Source: Fomes fomentarius (Eukaryota; Basidiomycota; Agaricomycetes; Polyporales; Polyporaceae). From it: 64,000 nt of DNA. The stretch is from assembly GCA_022606135.1 (NCBI GenBank), contig JABYQN010000006.1, forward strand, positions 1,426,001 through 1,490,000. Reading direction: 5' to 3'. How positions within the stretch are numbered: position 1 is the first letter of the stretch; each line of letters starts with the position of its first letter. Shown in pieces: positions 12,920 to 24,300 of the stretch. Under the pieces are notes generated by a model. The model was not told where the DNA came from. It ran no database searches and saw only the letters and a list, made by a program, of their open reading frames with translations. A program made the position numbers and the translations under genes.

Positions 12920-13100
12920 GGGCTCGTTTCTCCTGTTCTGGATGCTTGTGATTGAATGATTATCGTATCTCGGAGTGGTCAAATACGATTGCCTAGTGGA
13001 CAAGCTCACCGGGTGAGAAAGGTGCCGGATAAAGATCGTCAGGCCAAGTGTGAACATCAATAACCGAAACAGGTGCACTGGTGCACCAATATAGTGTGTC

Positions 13101-14171
13101 CTACACCGAGATGAGGGAGAAGCATAACAGCAAACAAGCGGACACCATGTTGACGAGCATACTAGAGCTAGCGGTACCCATAGCACCATTCCCGTTCGTA
13201 CTGTTAGCATTGGCATCCGTCGCGGAGGTGCCGCTGGTTGCAGTATCGCTCGATGCAGTAGCAGTTGGGAGCCTGGTGCCCGAGGGAAGAGTGGTGTATA
13301 TGCTCGAGAATATCGATCTCTTCGCAACCAGGTCGACGAAGATATAGCCCGGGTCTACTTTGTAGCCACTCTCCTGGAACGTAGTGACGTTGGCGGACTG
13401 TGAATCAAGCGTTTGGGGATCGAAGGAGCCGAAACGATTTGCGTCTATGTTCTGGAAGAGGCTCTCCAGCAAGCTGGAGCGGCAGTCAGGCATCTGTAGT
13501 GGCCCGAGCAGGGCGAGGGCCCACGCACAGAGAGTTCTGGTGGCGCGTGAAGGCAAATATGTCCAGATCTTTGTTCTTGTACCCTGAATTGATCACGCAT
13601 TTCTCGGAGAATTGAGAATACAACAACTGTAGAGTTAGCGTGAGTGAAAGGATCGCCGTCAAGAATAATATGTATTGGAGACATACTCCCGCTACAGCCC
13701 CTGCATTCTTTGCATGAACGAATATGTCATCCTGAGAGGGATTTGTCGCGTTCCCGTCGCAAGATACGAGCGCAATCCATGGGGTCTTGGCTGTCGTTGT
13801 CATGACTCTTGGTTAGCGCGGACTCATGATCAATCGCCACAAGGCTGAAGAGAACCCTCACTTGCTGTCTTAGACGATGAATCGGTAAAGTGTACTAGTG
13901 CGCCCTACAAGGTTGTCAGCGCCTTGTTACATGTGTCGGTTCGCAAACGTCATACCGAAGCGATCCCCTCGCTACTCGTGGCTCCCACTACGAGAGCAAA
14001 GTCAGTTCGAAACTGACCGTCTGGAAACCAGAACGCGTTTATGATCGCGTCTTCTTGCGTAGTGGGTGTGCTATCAGTCTGATTGCTCGGCGTGGCTGGA
14101 ATAAAAGAGTGGACGGTGAGCGCAAGGAAGGAGAGAACAACGAGCGACGCTCGCGCGAGCTGGTATATCAT
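13101..14171 (-). CDS. Secreted, C-terminally anchored protein with PA-like region
   Basis: Function unknown. The ATG at 14171 gives a signal peptide (LVVLSFLALTVHSFIPA). Exons then read GALVHFTDSSSK, TPWIALVSCDGNATNPSQ, DDIFVHAKNAGAVAG-LLYSQFSEKCVINS, DLDIFAFTRHQNSL-LLESLFQNID, a Ser/Thr/Asn/Gly-rich stretch, and a final hydrophobic helix (MLVNMVSACLLLCFSLISV) at the stop (13101). The last part fits a GPI-anchor signal or a membrane tail. The IALVSCD...GAVA-LLYS layout resembles a protease-associated-like domain, and I recall similar uncharacterised basidiomycete proteins. The intron 13686-13627 is exactly 60 nt, in frame and stop-free (see findings). A further 55-nt intron joins NSL to LLESLF. 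Confidence 0.7.
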
Positions 14172-14548
14172 GGCCGTTCTTGTCCGTGTTTGTCAGTAAA
14201 GTAGACGCCTTCGACTGCGCGCCTGCTGCGAATAGACGTACTACGAATTCTCGGCACAGTTTCGAGTCCGCCTGGCCAATACGCGCAACCGCACCTATTG
14301 CGACAATCTGCACGTGGGCCCACAACTCGCTCACTCGCAGCCGAGAACTTGAGCCGTTTCCCCACTCTGGGAAATTGGTGGGCCACGGCACCAGCCCACC
14401 ATGGCCAGTCTTCTCACCCACTCATCTAGCTGACATACGCTCAGGTCTATGTAGGTATCATACGAGCCCCTTGCGAGAGCTCATGCAGGCTCAGCAGCAG
14501 TCATCTTTCATCACCACCTACACTCGATAACCTCACGCATCAACAAGA
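14172..14548. promoter_or_regulatory. Divergent promoter region, PA-like gene / FAD oxidase
   Basis: 377 bp between divergent start codons, so it must carry both promoters. I see no clear TATA box and no motif I would name. Confidence 0.45.
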
Positions 14549-16348
14549 ATGTCCGGCTTCGACGCATTCAAAGCCTCCTTCACAGGCGACCTCGTCACTC
14601 CCGGAGACGATGGCTACCAGAAAGCTATCGCCCGGTGGGCGAAGAACGCTGCGCGCAAGGCGGCCATCGTCGCCTTCGTCAAGGATGCCAACGACGTCTC
14701 GCGCGCCGTGGCCTACGCTAGACAGGCGAAGCTGCCCATCGCCATCAAGGGCGGCGGACACAATGCCTCTGGCGCATCCTCGACCGAGGGCGGACTTGTC
14801 ATCGACCTATCACGATACCTCGGCGGCGTCCGTGTCGATGCGGAGAAGAAGCTCGGATACGTTGGCGGGGGCGCGATCTGGGAGACTGTCGATAAGGCCG
14901 CAATCGAGCATGGCCTTGCCACCGTTGGTGGGACGGTCAACCACGTAGGTCTTTAGCATCCTGTTTGGTGCGAAGAACCCGATCTGACAGTCATGCCTTA
15001 GACCGGAGTGGGCGGGTGAGTTAACGCAAGGCTGCCTATGACTGCTCGTATGACTGAGAACATCGCTCCTTCAGACTTGTCACCGGAGGTGGCTACGGAT
15101 GGCTCAGCGGCCAGTACGGCTTAGCCATCGACAATCTCGTGCAAGTCCGTCGCTTTCTGCCCGCCTTCGTCATGATTCACAACAGACAACTCATGGCAAT
15201 CTCAATTTGTATTCCAGGCCACCGTTGTTAAGGCGGACGGCAACATCCTCATCGCCAGCGCGTCTGAGAACGCGGACCTCTTCTGGGGCATCCGTGGCGC
15301 GGGGTCGAACTTCGGAGTCGTCACCGAGTTCGTTCTTCAGTTGCACCCGCAGCGCCGCACCGTCTTCTGCGGCCCGCTCATCCACTCGCCCGACAAACTC
15401 GAGGCACTGCTCGACGTCACGCAAACGTGGTGGGAGAACGGCCCCTCGAAGAAATCAGGCATCATTCAGGTGTTCACTCGCGGGCCTGGCCACCAAGTAC
15501 GTCTTTTCCACATGGCATACAACGCGGTGTATCTGCGCTGGGCCATCATCCACGATTGACACATGTTTCACAGCCCGCTATCGTTTCCTTCGTCTTCTAT
15601 AATGGCTCCGAGGAAGAAGGTCGCGCGTACTACAAGCCCTTCCTCGACCTCCGTACGTCTCTCTCTCTTGCTCCGACCGCCCTTGCAATCACCCTCATCT
15701 CACGCTCACGCACCTCCATCCTACTCTCCACAGAACCCGTCGCCGACCTCGCCAAAGAGCAACCGTACGAAGTCCTCAACTCGCTCCAGAACCACATCGC
15801 GACCCCGGGCCAGAACGTCTACATGAAAGGCTGCTTCGCGCCGCAGCCCTTCCCCCGCGCGCTCCTCCCCACCGTCTTCCAGCGCGTCGTCGCGCTCTCC
15901 GCGCCCGAGGCGTACACCTTCGGCCTCCTGATGGAGTACATGCCCCTCGCACAGGCCAACGCTGTGCCCGACGACGCGACGGCATACCGCCGCGGGCTCG
16001 CGCCGAACGTCCTCGCTGCGGTGTACGCGAAGGAAGACGGGGAGGATGCGTTCATCTACTCGCGCGACTCTGCGCGTGCGCTGATCGCGCTCTTCACAAA
16101 CGAGGGTGGTGATAATTTGGGGTACGGCAACTACAGTACGTCCCTTGTTCTGTTTTTCTGTCTTATCTGAAGGAGACACTGACAGAGCCACAGACCCAGA
16201 TAGCGAGGCCATCCCGGCGGAGGGCTCGGTGCCGGCGAGTAAGGCAGCGGCGGTCTTCGGGATCAATTACAAACGGCTCCAGGAGATCAAGAAGAAGTAC
16301 GACCCGGATCTCGTGTTCAACAAGTGGTTCGTCATTACGCCTGCATGA
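14549..16348 (+). CDS. BBE-type FAD-dependent oxidase
   Basis: Flavin oxidoreductase of the PCMH/berberine-bridge-enzyme family. The start ATG is at 14549 (MSGFDAFKASF). The FAD domain shows PIAIKGGGHNASG, in which His is the usual 8-alpha-histidyl FAD attachment site, then GGTVNH-TGVGGLVTGGGYGW and YGLAIDNLV. The C-terminal BBE motif NYKRLQEIKKKYDPDLVFN is followed by KWFVITPA and the stop at 16348. Exons are short; introns follow TVNH, GLVTGG-region residues, GPGHQ, FLDL and YGNY. The second covalent Cys of bicovalent enzymes, expected just before GVGG, is absent (NHTGVGG), so a monocovalent flavin is likely. No clear signal peptide, so it may be intracellular, like 6-hydroxynicotine-oxidase-type fungal members. 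Substrate unknown; may work with the nearby P450s. Confidence 0.9.
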
Positions 16349-16935
16349 AGCTCATGACCATGTACGAGCGTGGAGCACCTCGTTGTATTTACTCTGTAAG
16401 TGGTCTCATGGAACATAGATTGCAGGCATCTTCTATATATGTAGCTATACAATGGTCGACAAGAACACAGATCTCGAAGACTCGTTGAACGTAAGTATAT
16501 CGTTCGGATTCGTATGATGTATGTAGTATGTATATGCAGTAATGATGTTGGAGCAGTGTCCTATATGACAGCTGCTGCTGCGAACTGTCAGATGTAAGAT
16601 AGATATGCGGTTTGGAGGCTGATATTGTACGTGAAACAAGCAGATCGTAAGATGGAAACGTTACGCAACGCAACGCCACTGACGAAGTAACCAACCCCAC
16701 AAGGAAGAAAAAAGCACAACCACCACAGTATATTACCGAGACGCCAAACCTATCTACACGATGCCGCGCATGTCCATTGGAAGCTTTGAGACAGCTCGGT
16801 AAGCAAGGATAGCGATGCGACGTGCATGTTTTGCAAGCACAGAACCAAAAACAAAAGAGCAGTCCAGACTGCGCAGCCATCGACAACACGCCAAAGGGAC
16901 TAACGAAAGAGACACAAGAAAAGCGACAGACGTGC
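16349..16935. other. Convergent 3' spacer
   Basis: 587 bp between the 3' ends of the FAD oxidase and the MscS channel. It is AT-richer, with TATG/TATA-type stretches (16430-16560). It probably holds both 3' UTRs. No gene seen. Confidence 0.6.
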
Positions 16936-19900
16936 CTAAAACTCGCCGAATGTGCTCAACATCGCCTTCTTGCTCCTCTTCGACCTGCGTGGGCGCATAC
17001 CACTCGGAATCCCGTCCTCGGGCGGCGCCTGGAACCCGAGTACGACCCGCTTGCTCTCCTTCCTGTCCGCGTGCTCCGGCGCCATGGGCGACTCGGGCGG
17101 CTCCACGTCCTCATCTGCCGGCGTCGCATCGGGGGCCGTGAACACCAACGTGTCCTCGTCCGTGAACGCGAGAGGGATCGGCGAGTTGTACGACATGATG
17201 CCGAGCTGCCGGCAGTAGTAGTTGACGGCGGCGTGGAATGCCGTTCGGCGTGCGTTACGCAGACCCCAGTCCCTATCACAGTGCAGATAGACTGGTCAGA
17301 CACGAGGGAAGGAGGGAAGAGATGGCACTCACTGCCAATTGCTGTTGTACGGGATACCGATGGTGATCTCGAGGAAACGCTGGTAGTCGATCCGCTGGAG
17401 GGTGACGGACGTGCTCGGCTGGTACCAGCGATTCTCCTCCGTCTGCAGCCAGTGATTCATGCACTTCTCCAGCTGGTCGAGCTTCTCGATCGGCGTGCGC
17501 CATGCAACTTGCATCACCAAATTCTCAGCAGTTTTCTGTGTCGGGTTGTTTTGTTAGCCATGAATAGATTATATGCGCGGACACCAGGCAGACATACGTC
17601 ACTGCGGCGAACATTGGTACTGTGGCGGCGCGCTTAGCACAGTATATGATGAGTGGGATCGAATGAAGCATGCTTACATGAACTTGTTGAAGAGCTGGCT
17701 GTTGAAGTAGTACGTCTCCGTACCGTCCGAACGCGTGAAGATCGTAGCAAACAGTTCCATCTTCTTGACAACAAAGTTCTCGTCTAGCGAGACAAAAGGT
17801 TAGTAACAACTTCAACAGTCAGGGCCACCCACAACGTACCATCAATGAAGCAGCGGTCACCAGTGTCGAAGGGGCTGATGGCATACAGTCAGTCAGCCAC
17901 CATGTCTCCAATCCAAGTCCAACAGGGTACTCACTGCGTGACGAACAAGAACATGATCGCATCGAACGCATTGCTCGCCGAGTTTTTGAAGATGAAACTC
18001 GCACCCAACCCGATTGTATACAGACTTGTGAGCGATTTCTCAATGTTCACGCCAAAGATGCTCAGAGAGATAAAGAACAGGATAATGAACGCGAGGCAGA
18101 GCAACATGTTGTTCAGCGACGTCAGCGCCTGACCGACGTCGCGCATGCTACGGCTCAGGAAGCGGCGCTCCTTGTACACCCTCAGCAGCGTCGTCTTGAT
18201 CTCAGCGCGCGAGATGTCCCCGTTGTTGTCCGCGTCGAATACCTTGAACGCCGCTTCCGCCTCATCGTGCGTCGAGAACGCCGGGTAGAAGTCCCGTGGG
18301 ATCAGATAGTTCCTTCCCGGCGCCCGGAAGGCCATGTACATCGACCGCGCCAGCCGCTTTGCCTCATGCGACGACGTAACGTTCCACACTAGGCCGCCCA
18401 TTTCGGCGTCGTCGCGGCCTTGAATGTTACGCGCGTCATGCAGAATCGCCGTCTTCAGTGCCTTGGCTGCATGTGTCGCTGCTTGTTGGACCACGGCGGT
18501 AGCGTCCTCCGAATCGGTGCTCCGCCGCGCAGGCCGACCAACAGGGGAACCAGTGGCGGGGCTCTGCGCGAGAGGAGAAGGCGGGTACCGGTGCTCCGAC
18601 GTATTCACGTTCAACTCGGGCTTATCATCTCGGGGTGCAGGCTCGGACTGTGACCTCGGGTGGGCGAACCAGCTCGAGCGCGCCTTGCCCTTCTTGTTCT
18701 TCTTCGCAACGAGAGTAGCGTCACGATCTTCATCGCTGCTCTCACCGCCCAACTCTGGGGTGGCAGCACGGGAGGGTGCGCGAGAGCCGCTTGGAGTGCC
18801 TGGACGAGAGCGACTGGAGAAGAAGTGATCCTTCTCGTTCGCAGGTGTCAAAAGAGAGGAGAAGACCGGAGTAGGGCGACCAAAGGAGGATTTCTGAGCA
18901 CGATGGCGCTTGGGACGGTACATCCGGAGCTTCTCGATCACCTTCAGGGCCGTCTCGACTTCGTCCAACCGCTCCTTGTATGCGGTGCGGTGAAAGGAGA
19001 AGGCTGAACTAGTCTTCAGCGTTGTGCACTACTCCATCATGCATTCACACATACCGATGAAATGTGACAACATCCTCTGTGCGCAAATCACCAGAGCGAG
19101 GAAGAACAAGAACTCGATCGTTTGATATACCTTAGTTGCCCAGATCAGAGACGATCTGAATGTGAGAGCTACAGGTCATACTCACCCGAGGAGTGTAAGA
19201 TGCCCTGCTCGCGTCCTCATCGTCCATGTCATACAACTTGAAAATGTTATTGAACAAAACGACCCAGCTAGCCCAACAGCTGGCGGCATAGAGCACGGGC
19301 TTGATGGGCTCCTTCACGCTGATATATAACTCCAGGCGCGACTTTACGATCTCGCTGACGTGACCCCATACGACCGAGATGACGAAACGAACGACAGCAG
19401 GAACGATGTCGACGATGAGGGCGAGGGCCCAGGAGATAGAGACATTGACGGCAGCCCAGAACAACCATGCCTCGACATTGTCTCGCACGAACTTGCGGTG
19501 TTCAGTGGGGTTAGGCTTGTACCAGAAGAAGTGGATGAGGAGGGCTGGAGTGATGATGAGACCGGAGAGGATTGTCGAACCGATGAGGGTGGAGAACAGA
19601 AGAGTGATAAACCTACAGCGTCCCGAGACTGAGGGGTGAGGGCGCTGGGCGGTATCCGACACATAGATTAAACGCACCTAGCGCAGCCAGAACGGTTTGT
19701 GTTCTTTACACCCATCGCATGCTCGAACTTTGCCTCCTCGTCTACGAGGTCCTCCTCTCCACTCCAGTCATAATCGTTGTCACTGTCCTCGTCATCTGTA
19801 CCAGCCAATGAGGAGGCGCGGGAGGCAGGCCTAATGTCGGTGTCGAACCTGCGTATTGGCGGGGGTTGCTCGAATGTGTCCGGGTAATGGACGGACTGTT

Positions 19901-20195
19901 TGCCCTTGGAGGCATAGTCGTGATGCTTTTCATCTGTCGGATGGGCGCCGTCAGACATGTCGATTTCGGTGAGGGCAACGTTGGAGCGAGACTTGTATGC
20001 TGGGGACTGCTCGGGATAGGACTCGATAATGGCTTGAGAGGAGGAAGCGATGCGGCGGTAAGGAGGGGTAGGGATGGCGGTCTCTACGTCGTTGTGGGCG
20101 ACGAAGAGGTCAGGATCAAGATCGTGTGGCCTGTGGTAGTGATATTGACGAGTGTCCTGTTCCGGATGGTCGTGGGAGGAGTGAGAGAGAGACAT
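16936..20195 (-). CDS. EF-hand mechanosensitive ion channel (MscS family)
   Basis: Predicted tension-gated channel of the fungal Msy1/Msy2 type, which in yeast act in ER membranes during hypo-osmotic swelling. The chosen start is MSLSHSSHDHPEQD at 20195; an upstream in-frame extension looks non-coding. Order: a long disordered acidic N-terminus; TM pair around FITLLFSTLIGSTILSGLII; further helices (WLFWAAVNVSISWALALIV; EFLFFLALVICA); a basic Ser/Pro-rich loop; an EF-hand with loop DADNNGDISRAE; a TM segment (LLCLAFIILFFISLSIFGV); then the MscS pore/beta region (YTIGLGASFIFKNSASNAFD...DPFDTGD-type PFDTGDRCFIDD, VVKKMELFATIF). The tail ends RSKRSKKAMLSTFGEF. It has about eight exons with consistent phases. 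The EF-hand suggests direct Ca2+ regulation. Confidence 0.93.
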
Positions 20196-20606
20196 GAAGC
20201 AGAACAGGTGAGCAGGGAGCGGACACTGATACGGGAGAAGCGGCGCGTGAGGATGGTAAAGTGGCAGGGGAGCCACTGCGCCGAGAGTATAAGAGGATTC
20301 TGTGTCGCTTCGAGGTACGACAGTAACAGGGTCTTGTTTTTGTCGCCACTTACAGATAGGGACCTCCCCCTGTGCGGCCAATCCTGCCCTCGCCCGTAAA
20401 ATAATACGTACTCCCGCCAAGCCCGCGAGTCGCAACCAGCCCTCCCAAATCGGTCACGGTGCCGTCCCCCGCCATGATGTCATCGCCGGCGCCTGTAGCA
20501 GCGACCTCTGCCTGCCTTGCTCGCTTAACTTTGCTATATAGCCCGATGTCCTCCCCATGGCCGCAAACCAACGTCAACTCACTCCCCACCCCACACAACT
20601 ACAGTC
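20196..20606. promoter_or_regulatory. Divergent promoter, MscS channel / coiled-coil protein
   Basis: 411 bp between the two start codons. A TATA-like palindrome CTATATAG (20534-20541) sits about 66 bp before the coiled-coil gene start. Confidence 0.45.
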
Positions 20607-21355
20607 ATGCCGCTCTTCGGAAAGTCTGAAACATCCTCCGAGATCCCAGAGATCCGCGAGGTCGAGAAACGTGTCGTTAAAGAGGCCCACGCTGACCAGA
20701 AGAATTTCGATCATGCCATAACCGACCTCTCTCATGCCGACAAAACCCACAGCAAGAGCATCAAGGTACGTACGTGTTCTCCGACCAACTCGCGCTCTCA
20801 TTCTCCCCGCGCTCACCTCGTCTTCCCGCTGCAGGCCGCTGACAAGGCACAACACGCGCTCGACAAGGCCGTCGAGCAAGAGCACAAGGCCGTCAAAACC
20901 CTCAACCGCGCAGCGCACAAGCACGACGCGGCCCTCTCCAAAGAGCAGAACGCAGAGAAGATTGTGCAGGTACGTTCATCCAGCCACCCGGCGATATCCC
21001 ACGCCCGTTCTCCTAACCCCGCCGCAGATCAAGAAACAGCACGAGATCCGCCTAGAGCAAGACCTCGAGCAGAAGCGGCAGCATCTTGAAGAGCTTCGCA
21101 AGCGTAAGGAGCGTAATGATGTGAGCAAGCCATGGATGGGCATTCGGCGCCGTGTCCGCTTCAGTGCGCGTATTGATATGCCCGGTCTTACAGCAATTGA
21201 GAGAGGCGAAGCTCGCCGACCTTAATGCACGGGCAGCCGACGCAGCCAACGCCCGCGAAAGCTTTGTCGAGCACCTGCGGGCGAGCGCCGCGGGACACAC
21301 CGCAGCTCCAGCTGCCGCTACCACCGGGGCCGGAGATGCTCCACAGGAGGTCTGA
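20607..21355 (+). CDS. Small charged coiled-coil protein, copy 1
   Basis: Function unknown. There are four exons (20607-20765, 20835-20969, 21028-21120, 21194-21355), all introns phase 0, giving 182 aa. It starts MPLFGKSETSSEIPEI and is nearly all charged helix: EAHADQKNFDHAITDLSHA, then DKAQHALDKAVEQEHKAVK, KHDAALSKEQNAEK, and the Glu/Lys-rich LEQKRQHLEELRKRKE, with an Ala-rich tail. No membrane segment or signal. A paralogue lies at 54374-55022 with identical lengths for exon 2 (135 nt) and exon 3 (93 nt). I have a weak, unverified memory of relatives being called DNA-binding protein Ncp1; I would not transfer that name. Confidence 0.82.
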
Positions 21356-24300
21356 GCCCCACCCCATGAGGACGATTATGATCGCACGACAAATTCGGAC
21401 AGAACGGATTCATCGGACCTTACGATATCCCTACTACTAGCCTGTGGCCGACTGTTCTACTATAATTGACGATGTATTAGAACTTTCATACTTAGTGTGT
21501 ATCATACGCGAATGTATCTGACTTACCTTCACCCTGACATGAATGGGTGCAGTTCATGGATGTCGGCTAACTAGTAACGACACTCAAGCACCCTCACGTG
21601 AAGACTCGGACCGATACTCATCGGCAATCTTGTTATAACCGCCTAATCTCGAGCAGGCAAAAAGGAGGGATTTGCACACAAATTTACTCGTACTGGACCA
21701 ACGCCGGAGTCGAACCGACGACCTAGGCGGCAAAATTGGCCATGTTCTCCCCAATCGGTCCGATTACAGGGGTGCCATCGACTGTATATGAGAGCGGGTC
21801 TTCGCAATTGCGGTCGAACTTGGAGCGCGATGTCAGTGACCGGTACTTAACCAATACTTAGCTAACGTTAAACCAGTCGAAGGCCTCGCCATCACAAGTA
21901 TTGTTAATTGAAGTGGACTCGTCACGACTCCCGCGAGTCACAACCACGTGCATAGGAACGCCTGAAGTCACATCTGATGTGTCGAAAACTTCCCTTGACT
22001 GGCATGCCCAAATTTGAAAGATGGCCGGAGGATGGTAAAAAAGGCCTGGCCAACCTTATGAGCTGTGGCTAATCGAGGGACCTAACACTTATTGGATCCT
22101 TTTCGCTGGGGTAGTTCCCGACAAGCAGTCCCACCAGTGGCACTGGCAGTACTACTTGTCCTTGCTCCTTCGACATCCCTTGATTTCTGGAGCAAGGACA
22201 CCTGGACAGCTGGACTCAGGAGCCTGACTCCAACCTGATCATGGTCTTCTCACACTCATTCAAATTACAGTGTACACGCTGCGGGACTTGCGTGTCTGCG
22301 TCTCCACGAGTCGTAGTGAAGATGTCAGCGGCCGGGTATCCAAGGAGTCCATGTATTTCATGGCGCAGTCCATTGGCGTTTGATCCAACGCTCATAGACC
22401 TCTACCCTCAAACGTCAACAAAGCGAAGGAACTTGAAGGTATTGTCGCGCTCAATCAGGGCGTCTACATCATCTACTATATGGAGTTCCGCGTCGGGACG
22501 TGTCTGTAGCGAAGGGCTGCTCCTTGTCTCGAAAATGATAACGTCACATTCCGTACACGACTAAGGCCGCTCCTGCCCACCCACCTGCAACGCGCGGCGG
22601 TCTCTGGGAACTTGAAAGACGGGTGTATCTCAGCACACCGGTCGACCACTGCGCTGCGACAGCCCATGCGGAGGCGTACGATACGTGCGCACTTAAAGTG
22701 GACGAAGGGGTGGCGGTGATGCGCAATTGCGCCACATGGAGAAGACGGGCGCGATGTTGACGGATAGGATGGTGCGGAATTGGTGGGATACCGGCGTGCA
22801 TGGTATGGCAGACGGGCGCGGTGGTGGTGCAGAAAGCGAGCGGAGGATCGAAAGATGGGCTGATTCGGGCTGAGCCTGTCCACTCAGGGGTTACCTCGGA
22901 CTTGCGGTATCAACGTGGACTAGTCATCGAGGGGGCCCGAAGAGGTTGATGTAGCCTCCAAGGTGTCTTTGGGGCACGCTTTGTGTTTTTATACCGTCCA
23001 TTGGGCCCTCCAGCTAGACCCATTATCTGCCTGTCGGGTGCCGTCCACGAGTTAGTAATATCATGAGATGTACACGCTGGCCTGGGCACAGTTACGGTGG
23101 GTCTACCAGCCAGAATGTTGACACTGCTACAGCCTACACTGATAAGATGTTCCATATTCATCATCCACTTGAAGCGAGGGTTCGACATTCAGTAACCACG
23201 ATGCCAAATTTGTCAAGCAGGATTAGATACTTACTAATGCGTGAAGCCTTTTCCGACTTCTCTCATTGGATGAGAAATAGAAGTCAGCAATGTGTGTTTT
23301 TGGCGCTTCCCTATCGATGCCCGTGGACCGTGGCTTCTACTCGACCCCTCATCGGGGATGGGATGTTGAGACTCCTGCGGATGCTGTTGGAAACGGTTGC
23401 CAAAACATTCAGAGCCGGTATGGCAGACAATCGATACTTATGTTTTGAGAGAAGCGGCAAAGGGATCAATTTCAACCGAGTGATCGCATTTCGATCGGAG
23501 AGCTTGCCGCTGAGTGTGCCTCCCGGGTGCCTCCACGGCGGTGGAGCGTCACCCTAGTGGCAACACTGTTGCCAGTGTGTGGCCTGTACCTGCAGCGTCC
23601 GAGACAACATCTCTCTCCTCTTCTCCAGGTGAACTTGTACATCTTGATTCCCAACCATCCAGCTTTCCTGGTCACTGTGAAGATGAGCTTGTTACGTCGA
23701 TCGCAAACGACGATCGGCGGGGTGGACGTCCTCCATCGTCCTCGTCCTCCATCATCCTCTATCGTCCACTTAGGATCTCGTCCTCCATCGTCCCTCCGGA
23801 TCTATGACGTCTTTACCTCCCCGACTTCAAGCTCAAGGCTCGGTGACGACGGTAACAGACGTCGACCGTCGTCGCCTAGCCCACGCCTTTACGGGTAGCT
23901 GACTTCGCCGATGCCCTCGATGACGACTATTCGGCCGTCCCGACCTTGAGAAGCTTCCTCTCAACAAGCCTCCCCGATGGATAGCCTTCAGAGTGACGCC
24001 TCCACGATAATCGGTCTGCGCAAACGGCTGTCCTCTTACAAAACACGCGACAACGGCTCCAACAATACGCTCATCCCCCTGCCTCTAAGCAGCAGGATGA
24101 TTGTACGTCGATCACTTCACATCGAGTCTTGCTCACCGTGTTTATCTCTGGGACCAGGGAGTCGGTCCCAACGGCTCACACGCCATTTTTACGGTCCAAA
24201 ATGCTGGAGATTTAGCATGGGCGAGGACGGATGGGCACTCTTCTCGGGCATAATCTTTGGTATGTCTGTCGACCTTGTGACACCTCGAACTCTTGACTCG

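Noticed and set aside
17931..18968. Independent 345-codon gene
   Set aside because: It is one large exon of the MscS channel gene, joined in phase to flanking exons.
23725..23800. Possible minisatellite or CRISPR-like array (CCTCCATCGTCC units)
   Set aside because: Units are degenerate, unevenly spaced and few; low-complexity sequence is enough. CRISPR is not expected in a fungal nucleus.
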